In this document: piece after piece, positions 17,643-23,268 of the stretch | Numbering within the stretch: position 1 is the stretch's first letter | Layout: the number at the start of each line of letters is the position of its first letter | IMG/VR virus record: IMGVR_UViG_3300028908_000004 | Span: 1 to 39,444 of that record | Origin: a virus | Length of the DNA stretch: 39,444 nucleotides | Direction: 5' to 3' (one strand) | Translations under genes and position numbers: made by a program | Notes under the pieces: model-generated | The model's database searches: none | Told to the model about the DNA's origin: nothing | What the model saw: only the letters and a program-made list of their open reading frames with translations

Positions 17643-18616
17643 ACCTTGTACTCCTCCAATATCCCTTCTACATCTTCGCCGACATCTTCTACATCTACGT
17701 CTTGATCAAACAAAGCCTCAATGTCAGTAAAAGCATTTTCTAATTGTTCATAGCTAAAAACGGAATCCTCTGTCTCTACAAACTCACACAGGTACTCTTG
17801 CCTAAACCATAGTTCCCCGAGTGAAGCTAGCTCTTCTTCTAAAAACTTCTTTGTATGCCTTGGGCTGAAAAAACAGGTAACATTAGGAAACATCTCTTCA
17901 AGCTCTTCTTTGGTGAGCTCAATAAGTCTGCCATTTACTAGTTTAAAAGGCGGTCGTACAACAACCTTATTCCAATTGATGCCATTTGTCCATTCATTAT
18001 AAAAGAATCCGCGCTTACCAAATGGCGTTGACATCAGAATTAATTCCGTATCAGCACCAACCATCATTGGCCTTACCGCTTTATAAGAGGCATCCTCCAC
18101 CCTAGACGCCTCATCAATTATAATCATATCTGGCGCAGAATAAGACCTAACACTCCTTTCTGTTCCGGGCAACGCCACGATCCTAGAACCATTAACAAAC
18201 TCCTTCTCAAATACAGTATCGTGTACTAAAGGCGGAAGGTCTTTGTCCAATCTCATAAATCCTTCCATTTTTTTCATTAGCTCGACTGACTGTGGCTGAC
18301 TCGGACAAAGGATAAGAATCAAAGCCCCCGGATGATATTTGGCTCTTTTTATTGCTTTAGAACTAATGATTGTTGATTTACCTGATTGTCTGGCACTTAA
18401 TAGAATCGTTCGCTTGTGCGTTTCGTCTAGAACGTATTCCTGCCAATCGAACGGATCAAATCCGAGAGATTTAAGGTAATCGACAGGGTCTAGAGCATCG
18501 GCCAAAGTCTTTTGAATCATGGCTTCAAGGCCATAGACACCGATTGCGTCATTGAGTTCAATTGTTTGATCTGGCTCGGCCAGTCTATTTAATCTATCTA
18601 ATCGTTTTGATGGCAT
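17639..18616 (-). CDS. Large terminase subunit, ATPase half (separate gene)
   Basis: The 325-residue protein has a Q-motif-like DWQEYVLDE, Walker A SARQSGKST (74-82), Walker B MIIIDE (164-169) and coupling motif LMSTP (194-198). It ends with an acidic tail instead of continuing into the nuclease domain. The start overlaps the small terminase gene by 23 bp. This is the packaging motor; the nuclease is the next gene, overlapping by 4 bp. Confidence 0.9.
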   Translation of the reverse strand: MPSKRLDRLNRLAEPDQTIELNDAIGVYGLEAMIQKTLADALDPVDYLKSLGFDPFDWQEYVLDETHKRTILLSARQSGKSTIISSKAIKRAKYHPGALILILCPSQPQSVELMKKMEGFMRLDKDLPPLVHDTVFEKEFVNGSRIVALPGTERSVRSYSAPDMIIIDEASRVEDASYKAVRPMMVGADTELILMSTPFGKRGFFYNEWTNGINWNKVVVRPPFKLVNGRLIELTKEELEEMFPNVTCFFSPRHTKKFLEEELASLGELWFRQEYLCEFVETEDSVFSYEQLENAFTDIEALFDQDVDVEDVGEDVEGILEEYKV

Positions 18617-19250
18617 GGGCTATCTTTTTCCTCACTTCAGGTACGTCTTTAGTTGCTTCAAGAATTGCATGTTGAAACTTAAGAAATGTAGGATTGTTCA
18701 TAATATTGATTTGAATCGATTTAATCTGCCCCTGAATTTTGGCCAAAAGCTCTAATTGATTGGTCAAAACTTTGGCAGTATCTAAGAGAACTTTTTTAAT
18801 ATCCGTAGTCTTGATTTCGATGTTATTAAGAGGGATGTCATTTTGTACTAGATCAATTAGCTCTTGTAAAGTAGCTCTTGCACTTTTGCGTCTTCCCGTA
18901 GCAGGATCGATTGTTTCATAGATTACTCTGATTTCTCCGGCTCTTGGGTCTAAAGTGTACTTACTCGGGTCTTCAGGATCGGTCAAGTATTCGTCGCAAG
19001 CATCATACAATTTTTTAGCCCGCTCTGTAATCGAAACAATAGCATTCCAGAGCTTATCAGCATCTCTAAGATCAGCCAAATCATGGGCGTTTTTAAGCCT
19101 GACTGGGAGCTTGTCGTCTCGATACTTAATAATACTTGCTTTTCTAATATGGTACTTTCTAGCGATTTCAGATACAGGAACACCTTTAATCAGGTCTTCT
19201 TCTATCTGTAATCGGTTTGGGTGTTTTTCAACTGCATACGGCCTGCTCAT
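18594..19250 (-). CDS. Small terminase subunit-like DNA-binding protein
   Basis: The start at 19250 (MSRPYAVEKH) is chosen because GGAGGTGA lies just upstream. The 218-residue protein has an N-terminal helix-turn-helix (about 13-45: EEDLIKGVPVSEIARKYHI) followed by long helices, typical of terminase small subunits that recognise the packaging site. It is encoded directly before the terminase ATPase. Assignment is by domain layout and position. Confidence 0.78.
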   Translation of the reverse strand: MSRPYAVEKHPNRLQIEEDLIKGVPVSEIARKYHIRKASIIKYRDDKLPVRLKNAHDLADLRDADKLWNAIVSITERAKKLYDACDEYLTDPEDPSKYTLDPRAGEIRVIYETIDPATGRRKSARATLQELIDLVQNDIPLNNIEIKTTDIKKVLLDTAKVLTNQLELLAKIQGQIKSIQINIMNNPTFLKFQHAILEATKDVPEVRKKIAHAIKTIR

Positions 19251-19285
19251 CGTCACCTCCAAAATTCCAATCTTCCGGCAAAAAA

Positions 19286-19537
19286 TTAGAGGGAATTTAT
19301 CAACCCTATAATCTCATCATCTAACTCATACTCACTCAACTTAACTATAAGCTGTGTTAAAGTATTATCAGGTCTACACCTCAATGTATCCCCTACTCTG
19401 TAAATATACATCCTCCTAGGAGCACCAACCATCTTCAAATACTTAGCCGGAATCGATAAGTAGTATAACCCATTAGCTTTATTATAGTTTACAGCATACT
19501 TTCCATATACTTCAATTAGGTCATTTTTTAGCCTCAT
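19286..19537 (-). CDS. AbrB/MazE-like small DNA-binding protein, probably leaderless
   Basis: The 83-residue protein has a swapped-hairpin-like pattern: YNKANGLYYLSIPAKYLKMV then VGDTLRCRP, as in AbrB-type regulators. It begins the minus-strand late operon. A TTGATT/TATACT promoter ends 6 bases before the ATG, and no Shine-Dalgarno site is present, so the mRNA is probably leaderless. It could regulate the adjoining early/late boundary. Confidence 0.65.
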   Translation of the reverse strand: MRLKNDLIEVYGKYAVNYNKANGLYYLSIPAKYLKMVGAPRRMYIYRVGDTLRCRPDNTLTQLIVKLSEYELDDEIIGLINSL

Positions 19538-19543
19538 AGTAAT

Positions 19544-19572
19544 AGTATATCACATAAGGAATTATTAATCAA
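19544..19572 (-). promoter_or_regulatory. Late operon promoter
   Basis: Minus-strand -35 TTGATT (19572-19567), 17-bp spacer and -10 TATACT (19549-19544). The predicted +1 falls on or next to the A of the ATG at 19537. Confidence 0.75.
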
Positions 19573-19603
19573 GCGTAGATGTTTGTAAAACCTTAATAAA
19601 ATC

Positions 19604-19609
19604 TTGACA
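19604..19609 (+). promoter_or_regulatory. Isolated TTGACA -35-like box
   Basis: A consensus TTGACA lies just before the GC-rich island. The best downstream hexamer, TAGAAA, is at a short 15-bp spacing, so a plus-strand promoter here is only possible. Confidence 0.25.
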
Positions 19610-19630
19610 AAGCGGGTTAGGGCATAGAAA

Positions 19631-19760
19631 TTGCACGAGTGGGGAGAGATGGGTGGGTTTCCACCCCCAGTGCGTCCAACTAGCCTCCCGCCCGGTCTTC
19701 CTCCATCGTCCTAGGCCGGAAATTTTCCGGCAAATCTTGTTTCCATTGGCGCCATGGGCT
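19631..19760. other. GC-rich palindromic island, possible second structured RNA
   Basis: GCAC (19633-19636) pairs with GTGC (19670-19673), enclosing GGGTGG (19651-19656) paired with CCACCC (19661-19666). GCCGGAA (19715-19721) pairs with TTCCGGC (19725-19731) around a 3-base loop. The palindrome TGGCGCCA follows near 19747. Its G+C content is far above the flanks. Transcription strand is unknown. Confidence 0.45.
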
Positions 19761-19790
19761 ACGTGAATATGGAAGAATATACGGTTCCCC

Positions 19791-19856
19791 GTATAAATAT
19801 GCACAAAAATGCTTCGAAATCCCGACCGGATAAAAAACCGGGAGTATAAATATGCA
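19791..19856. repeat. Two direct copies of a 13-bp GTATAAATATGCA element
   Basis: GTATAAATATGCA occurs at 19791-19803 and 19844-19856, start to start 53 bp. Each is followed by an A-rich run. The first is entered by ATACGG/CCGTAT hairpin arms; the second follows CCCG/CGGG arms. Possible binding sites or promoter elements. Confidence 0.6.
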
Positions 19857-20243
19857 AAAATAGCTCAAAATAGCCTAGAATGGCCTAAATTGCACACGGA
19901 TTGCCTAGGAATTGCACATAAAACACGCCTAAACACATCTAAACACACCTACTTCCTATACTCTCTACCAAAAACCATACCTACAACCACTTAAAAACTG
20001 TCCGAAATCACACCCAAAATCTCTCCCAGATGCACGAGAAACGCCCTAGAACGCATTTTCTAGGCTAGAGTAGTATAAACACACCACCAACCCGATAAAA
20101 ATGCTCTATGCGAAGATATTTACGTGTGAGAGTAGGGAAGAAACAAGCACAAATAAGTTGTAAACAAAGCTGAATAAAAACTGCACACAATAATAGTAGA
20201 CACGGGGAATACCCGGTACGCTTACTTGCAACAAAAACGCCGA

Positions 20244-20292
20244 ATAAATGCAAGTAAATGCAGGATTTTGGCCGAGTAAATGCGGGTAAACG
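20244..20292. repeat. Iteron-like GTAAATGC repeats
   Basis: Related units ATAAATGCAA (20244), GTAAATGCAGG (20254), GTAAATGCGGG (20276) and GTAAACG (20286) lie within 49 bp. Such short imperfect direct repeats are typical binding sites for a replication initiator. The partner could be the initiator encoded at 27156-28196 (inference). Confidence 0.5.
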
Positions 20293-20387
20293 TACCAAAA
20301 CCGAAAATAGGCGTACACCGATACATCTTTCCCGTTCCCGCTACGATTTCGCTATTTCCACACACTTAAGACACCACGATAAAATAG

Positions 20388-20409
20388 GGTGTATAAAAAA
20401 GTATACACC
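20388..20409. repeat. 8-bp inverted repeat
   Basis: GGTGTATA pairs perfectly with TATACACC around AAAAAG. There is no T tract on either side, so it is more likely a protein-binding or origin element than a terminator. Confidence 0.5.
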
Positions 20410-20449
20410 TACGATGATATTCTGAAAAGCAAACCAATTTGCACTATCT

Positions 20450-20488
20450 AAACCAGACTACACTAAACCAACTAGATTAACCAGACTA
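20450..20488. repeat. AACCAGACTA direct repeats
   Basis: AACCAGACTA occurs twice, about 29 bp apart, with a related AACCAACTAG between the copies. It is part of the A/C-rich strand-biased stretch. Confidence 0.45.
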
Positions 20489-20671
20489 ATCAAGCTATAT
20501 TAAACATACTCTAGTCTACTACATTGAAACAATAGTGTAAGAAATGAATACAAAGGAATACTCTTTCTTTTTGCCGACAAGGAGCAATTTTCAATTTTGG
20601 CCGACAACTAAAAACTTGTTAAGTAAAAGAAACCTAATCTACGAATATTTTTTTAAAAAAATAAAAAAATA

Positions 20672-20700
20672 TTGACAACATAAATAACATGTAGTATAGT
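20672..20700 (+). promoter_or_regulatory. Strong early promoter
   Basis: Consensus -35 TTGACA (20672-20677), 17-bp spacer and -10 TATAGT (20695-20700), preceded by an A/T tract resembling an UP element. Predicted start is about 20706. It drives the structured RNA and the whole hairpin-rich operon. Confidence 0.88.
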
Positions 20701-20705
20701 ATGGA

Positions 20706-21008
20706 TAGAAAAGGGAAGGGGAAGAGAGGCTGGAGGCCAGAAGGCCAAGAGCAAACCTTCCCCGGACAAGAGAAGGGCGCCCCGAGGGGCAGAGGAAGCA
20801 CAGCGACCCCGCAAGGGATCACCGTTGTGTGGAGTGGCTCTGTCGTGGTAGGGGCTGAAATAAAAGGGGAGGAGGCTAGTAGGCCGATTGAAGGGCTTTC
20901 GTGGAGAGCTCTTCAACCCGCCTATTAGTCCTGCCTTGGCTCCGGAAGTTGGATGCAATGTCCAGTCCCGGGCTTCCGGAGCTACTGCCGCACCGGGACA
21001 AAATTTTT
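20706..21008 (+). ncRNA. GC-rich structured RNA / long leader of the early operon
   Basis: About 300 nt, starting at the promoter, fold into consecutive helices. GGGAAGG (20713-20719) pairs with CCTTCCC (20756-20762), CAGAG (20790-20794) with CTCTG (20838-20842) and CACAGCG (20799-20805) with CGTTGTG (20823-20829). GCTAGTAGGC (20875-20884) pairs with GCCTATTAGT (20920-20929), enclosing TTGAAGGGCT (20888-20897) with AGCTCTTCAA (20907-20916). GCTCCGGAAG (20939-20948) pairs with CTTCCGGAGC (20973-20982). GTCCCGG (20965-20971), in that loop, can pair with CCGGGAC (20993-20999), making a pseudoknot or a terminator before AAAATTTTT. The open frame across it has no ribosome site. I match it to no RNA class I know. 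Confidence 0.75.
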
Positions 21009-21029
21009 AGAGGAGGAAGGAGGACGAGG

Positions 21030-21197
21030 ATGAGAAAATATAAAGAAGTAACTTTTTGCCCGCATTGCGGGCGAGAGACAGAATGCCATTGGGTATCCGG
21101 TGAATCTTACCATGAAGAGTGCCTCTACGAGGTACTCGTATGCTCCGTCTGCGGGGAGGAGGTGCCGCAGAGTTTTAGGTGGAAAGGAGGGGAATAA
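21030..21197 (+). CDS. Zinc-knuckle protein, 55 aa
   Basis: The first protein of the early operon begins at the ATG after AGGAGGAAGGAGG. It has two CxxC pairs (CPHC at 10-13, CSVC at 38-41) and an HEEC between them, consistent with a treble-clef or zinc-ribbon fold. The message is self-complementary: GCCCGC/GCGGGC at 21058-21072, GAGTGCCTC/GAGGTACTC at 21117-21137 and TCTGCGG/CCGCAGA at 21148-21171. Function unknown; possibly nucleic-acid binding or a host-takeover factor. Confidence 0.75.
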   Translation: MRKYKEVTFCPHCGRETECHWVSGESYHEECLYEVLVCSVCGEEVPQSFRWKGGE

Positions 21198-21198
21198 A

Positions 21199-21651
21199 AT
21201 GTATAAAGAAAGTATTTTCTCTCTTCAGGGCCTAGACAAGGCCCTTAGGAGTTTGTCCACGTCAACCGACGTGGACGTTATCTTTTCCTCCACCCTCTAT
21301 AGGGTGGAGGGGAGGAATGGGTTCCACGGCACACTTGCCGTGGAAGAGCTGAAGGGGGGGGAGATACCATCCCTCCACGCAATGGTAATCAGAAACTATC
21401 GGTGGGCACTTTTGCTCACCGATAGTGAGGTAGGCCCTGAATGGGCCGTGATCACCCCACCACCATGGTGGGGAGAGAGGGTAGTCAAGCTAATCCCGAC
21501 TACTCTCCCTATGTTTATCCAGAATCGTTTCTGGGACAAGGGACGACTTGTCCCAGAATCTAAGGTAATCATCACTCGTAAGAGAGTGGTGGTTACCTTT
21601 CCAGATGGGGGTGAATATGAACTTACCCCCATCGGGGGCCCCGACGAGTAG
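21199..21651 (+). CDS. Unknown 150-aa protein whose message is a chain of hairpins
   Basis: It starts 1 bp after the preceding stop with AAGGAGGGG upstream; longer in-frame starts lie inside the zinc-knuckle gene. The predicted protein looks beta-rich (VDVIFSSTLYRVEG, WAVITPPPWWGERVVKLIP, KVIITRKRVVVTFPDGG) and belongs to no family I recognise. Almost every base lies in a local stem (see the hairpin array). The stop codon lies inside the terminator loop. Ribosome site, length and amino-acid mix support real translation, but RNA function may be equally selected. Confidence 0.72.
   Translation: MYKESIFSLQGLDKALRSLSTSTDVDVIFSSTLYRVEGRNGFHGTLAVEELKGGEIPSLHAMVIRNYRWALLLTDSEVGPEWAVITPPPWWGERVVKLIPTTLPMFIQNRFWDKGRLVPESKVIITRKRVVVTFPDGGEYELTPIGGPDE
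21227..21633 (+). repeat. Array of twelve consecutive hairpins inside a coding sequence
   Basis: Stems in order: 21227-21245 (6 bp), 21255-21276 (9 bp, loop AACC), 21287-21310 (10 bp, loop CTAT), 21322-21345 (10 bp, loop CACT), 21365-21387 (6 bp), 21395-21426 (14 bp, loop CTTT), 21433-21447 (5 bp), 21455-21473 (8 bp), 21477-21507 (10 bp), 21529-21558 (12 bp), 21562-21599 (16 bp with two G-U), 21604-21633 (11 bp). A thirteenth is the terminator. Arms are different sequences, so this is not a tandem repeat but a series of unrelated inverted repeats. Confidence 0.9.
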
Positions 21652-21670
21652 GGCCCCTATATCTTTTTTT
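21635..21670 (+). terminator. Intrinsic terminator overlapping a stop codon
   Basis: GGGGCCC (21635-21641) pairs with GGGCCCC (21651-21657), followed by TATATCTTTTTTT. The TAG stop at 21649-21651 lies at the loop/stem boundary. Confidence 0.8.
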
Positions 21671-21730
21671 GCGCTATAGCGTACAGTACGCTACAGTACG
21701 TTATAGTGCGTTACAGTACGTTGTACTGTT
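21671..21730. repeat. Six-unit, 10-bp phased repeat with TACAGTACG core
   Basis: The block divides into six units of exactly 10 bp, with consensus TTACAGTACG and variants such as TTATAGTGCG. The last two units form the palindrome ACAGTAC-GTT-GTACTGT. One-turn helical phasing suggests cooperative protein binding on one DNA face; it could also fold as RNA. It sits between a terminator and the next small gene. Confidence 0.85.
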
Positions 21731-21759
21731 AAAAAACCTTAAACAAATAGGAGGATAAA

Positions 21760-21855
21760 ATGAAAACTATAACACAAATTGGAATAACAAATCTCGGTCG
21801 GCCAGTATTTATTCTGGCTACCAAGAACAGAGTGCATATACTGAGGGATAAGTAG
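21760..21855 (+). CDS. 31-aa peptide gene
   Basis: An ATG with AGGAGG six bases upstream opens a short frame encoding MKTITQIGITNLGRPVFILA and eleven more residues ending HILRDK. GCCAG/CTGGC arms (21801-21818) form a hairpin inside it. It lies just after the 10-bp repeat array. It may be a small regulator or a leader peptide for the hairpins that follow. Confidence 0.5.
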   Translation: MKTITQIGITNLGRPVFILATKNRVHILRDK

Positions 21856-21905
21856 GTTAAGCGGGGTGCAACTCCCCGCTATCCCTATAGGTTGCGTCGC
21901 AACCT
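21845..21905 (+). other. Intergenic double hairpin
   Basis: GGGAT (21845-21849) pairs with ATCCC (21881-21885), enclosing AGCGGGG (21860-21866) with CCCCGCT (21874-21880). AGGTTGC (21889-21895) then pairs with GCAACCT (21899-21905). The next gene's ribosome site follows 15 bases later. It may control read-through or mRNA stability. Confidence 0.6.
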
Positions 21906-21935
21906 TGATAAAAACTTTAGTACGGAGGTACAAAA

Positions 21936-22367
21936 ATGGATCTTGAAAGAGCATTGAAAAACCTAGAAGAGCGGAAAAGGTTAACAGAGAAGGGGAAGAA
22001 AGAGCTAGAACAGGTCTTTTCTCTTCTCCAGAAAAAACTCTCTGGAGAAAATCTTACTCTTCTTTCCAACAAACATGTGCCCCTAAAATGGGCACACTGG
22101 ACTGGAGAAACCCATATTTATGGGGATACTTCACACCCGGACAGCCCGGGTGTAAAAATAGGTACTATCGACGGCGTCGTAGGCCTATGGGAACCGTCCG
22201 ACTACTACGGCATGGATCGGTTTATCCCGACCTACGAAATTACTTACATTTCTTGGCCGAGATTAGCTGAATCACTTCAGGATTTTATCGATCAGCTTGC
22301 CAATCTTCCTCTTCCTACTGAGGAAGTGAACAAGCTAGAACAGATTAGAAAAATCCTAGAAAAGTAG
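21936..22367 (+). CDS. Unknown 143-aa protein with hairpin-rich message
   Basis: A helical N-terminus (DLERALKNLEERKRLTEKGK) leads to a beta-rich middle with HIYGDTSHPDSPGVKIGTID and a helical end. The start has ACGGAGG. Hairpins within the gene include TTCTCCAGA/TCTGGAGAA (22024-22049), TGTGCCC/GGGCACA (22076-22096), ACACCCGG/CCGGGTGT (22133-22153), CTGAA/TTCAG (22267-22280) and CTTCCT/AGGAAG (22311-22326). The family is not recognised. Confidence 0.72.
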   Translation: MDLERALKNLEERKRLTEKGKKELEQVFSLLQKKLSGENLTLLSNKHVPLKWAHWTGETHIYGDTSHPDSPGVKIGTIDGVVGLWEPSDYYGMDRFIPTYEITYISWPRLAESLQDFIDQLANLPLPTEEVNKLEQIRKILEK

Positions 22368-22389
22368 GGGCTGTGCCCCTACTTTTTAT
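22362..22389 (+). terminator. Intrinsic terminator
   Basis: AAGTAGGGGC pairs with GCCCCTACTT in a perfect 10-bp stem around TGT, followed by TTTAT. The TAG stop of the preceding gene lies within the stem. Confidence 0.85.
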
Positions 22390-22407
22390 TCTACCTATGA
22401 GGAATTT

Positions 22408-22437
22408 TACAGTACGTTTCAGTACGTTGTACTGTCA
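22408..22437. repeat. Second 10-bp phased array with TACAGTACG core
   Basis: TTACAGTACG, TTTCAGTACG and TTGTACTGTC follow each other without gaps, ending in a partial copy of the same palindrome as the first array. As at 21671, the array stands between a terminator and the ribosome site of a short gene, so both mark the head of a module. Confidence 0.85.
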
Positions 22438-22466
22438 AATGAAACTAAATAAACAAGAGGGAGAAA

Positions 22467-22565
22467 ATGCAAATACAAAATTTTAACAGAGCATTAGCCA
22501 TAGAAGTATTAGGCGTATTTAACGGGGTATATATGTACCGGCAAGTTCCGTCGGGGAAGTCGTAA
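22467..22565 (+). CDS. 32-aa peptide, truncated module start
   Basis: GAGGGAG precedes an ATG encoding FNRALAIEVLGVFNGVYMYR and a short tail. The segment resembles the N-terminus of the 25133 product (KAQNILCAFQGIYM) and an internal stretch of the 22565 product (KIKAVCSIFGDVYM). Its TAA overlaps the next ATG as TAATG. It looks like a remnant of a module broken by recombination, or a coupled leader peptide. Confidence 0.5.
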   Translation: MQIQNFNRALAIEVLGVFNGVYMYRQVPSGKS

Positions 22566-23212
22566 TGCAAAATCCAATAAATGCTCTAAAATATATGTAC
22601 GGTTCAGGGGAAATTACTCCCGAACTAAACTACACAAGAAAATATGGGATCATTCCCCCAGCAAACATAGAAATAGGGGTGGACGAAAACGAGTGGGTAG
22701 TAGCTTATACTTCCCATTCTGGGAAGCTTTATGTTATCCGCCAACTCGACCCTAACAACTTTCAAATTATATACCCAGTTAATTCGTCTGTAGCGGGTGG
22801 AATAGAAGATGCAGTAAAGAAATGGGAAAATGTAAACTGGGAAAAAGTAAAAGTTGCCATTTCCAAAATCAAAGCAGTATGTTCTATTTTTGGGGACGTA
22901 TATATGCTACTTGTTGCACGCTACTTAGCGGGCTGGGAAAGTTTAGAGCAAGCTCACAACATGGCATTACGCAAAACACGAGCTTGTGAAGAGCCATACG
23001 GTGCATACACGGGAGAACTCCCGCAAAATGCACAGAAAGAGATTATAAATAGTCTTCATTTGCCTATAAAAGATGGGGAAGACTTTATCATCTATTATGC
23101 GTATGGAGACTATTTTATATTACGTATGGTAAACCATAATACCTTGGAATTTATATATAAAGTAAGATATTCAGAACTATCTGAGGAAATAAGAAAAATG
23201 GCAAAAGAATAA
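22565..23212 (+). CDS. Unknown 215-aa protein of duplicated modules
   Basis: Residues about 38-77 (ENEWVVAYTSHSGKLYVIRQ, then FQIIYPVNSSVAGG) match the C-terminus of the 25133 product. Residues about 97-203 repeat the whole module (helix KIKAVCSIFGDVYM, AHNMALRKTR, AYTGEL, LPIKDGEDFIIYYAYGDYFI). It is thus one and a half modules. Hairpins CTTCCCA/TGGGAAG (22710-22726) and CGGGA/TCCCG near 23010 are present. The start overlaps the preceding stop. Function unknown. Confidence 0.72.
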   Translation: MQNPINALKYMYGSGEITPELNYTRKYGIIPPANIEIGVDENEWVVAYTSHSGKLYVIRQLDPNNFQIIYPVNSSVAGGIEDAVKKWENVNWEKVKVAISKIKAVCSIFGDVYMLLVARYLAGWESLEQAHNMALRKTRACEEPYGAYTGELPQNAQKEIINSLHLPIKDGEDFIIYYAYGDYFILRMVNHNTLEFIYKVRYSELSEEIRKMAKE

Positions 23213-23226
23213 AATAACAAAACTTA

Positions 23227-23245
23227 GCCCGCTTTTATAGCGGGC
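23227..23245 (+). terminator. Intergenic 7-bp hairpin
   Basis: GCCCGCT pairs with AGCGGGC around TTTAT. The following bases are A/T-rich but not a clean T tract, so it may be a weak terminator or an mRNA-stabilising hairpin. Confidence 0.45.
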
Positions 23246-23268
23246 ATATAAAAATAAGGAGAACCAAA

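Larger units (their letters stand above)
19573..20671. other. Gene-free region, candidate replication origin
   Basis: About 1.1 kb holds no frame with a ribosome site and plausible protein. From 19,900 to 20,530 the plus strand is strongly rich in A and C. It contains a GC-rich palindromic island near 19.63-19.76 kb, paired GTATAAATATGCA repeats, GTAAATGC iteron-like repeats, an 8-bp hairpin, AACCAGACTA repeats and, at its right end, an A/T tract (20647-20670). It separates divergent late and early operons, the usual place for an origin and control region. Origin function is inference. Confidence 0.55.

Noticed and set aside
20065-20318. Hydrophobic open frames on the minus strand in the gene-free region
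   Set aside because: No ribosome sites, Cys/Phe-rich composition produced by the A/C-rich strand bias, and no neighbours in an operon.
20701-20928. 75-aa open frame (starts MDRKGKGKRGW) over the structured RNA
   Set aside because: Its ATG lies before the predicted transcription start, it has no ribosome site, the composition is low-complexity Gly/Arg, and the helices explain the sequence better.
21671-21730. CRISPR array
   Set aside because: Units are 10 bp, contiguous and without spacers; no cas genes are present.
21656-21760. Promoter within the first 10-bp array (TTGTAC, TTATAG words)
   Set aside because: No acceptable -10 hexamer lies at 16-18 bp from any -35-like word in either array.
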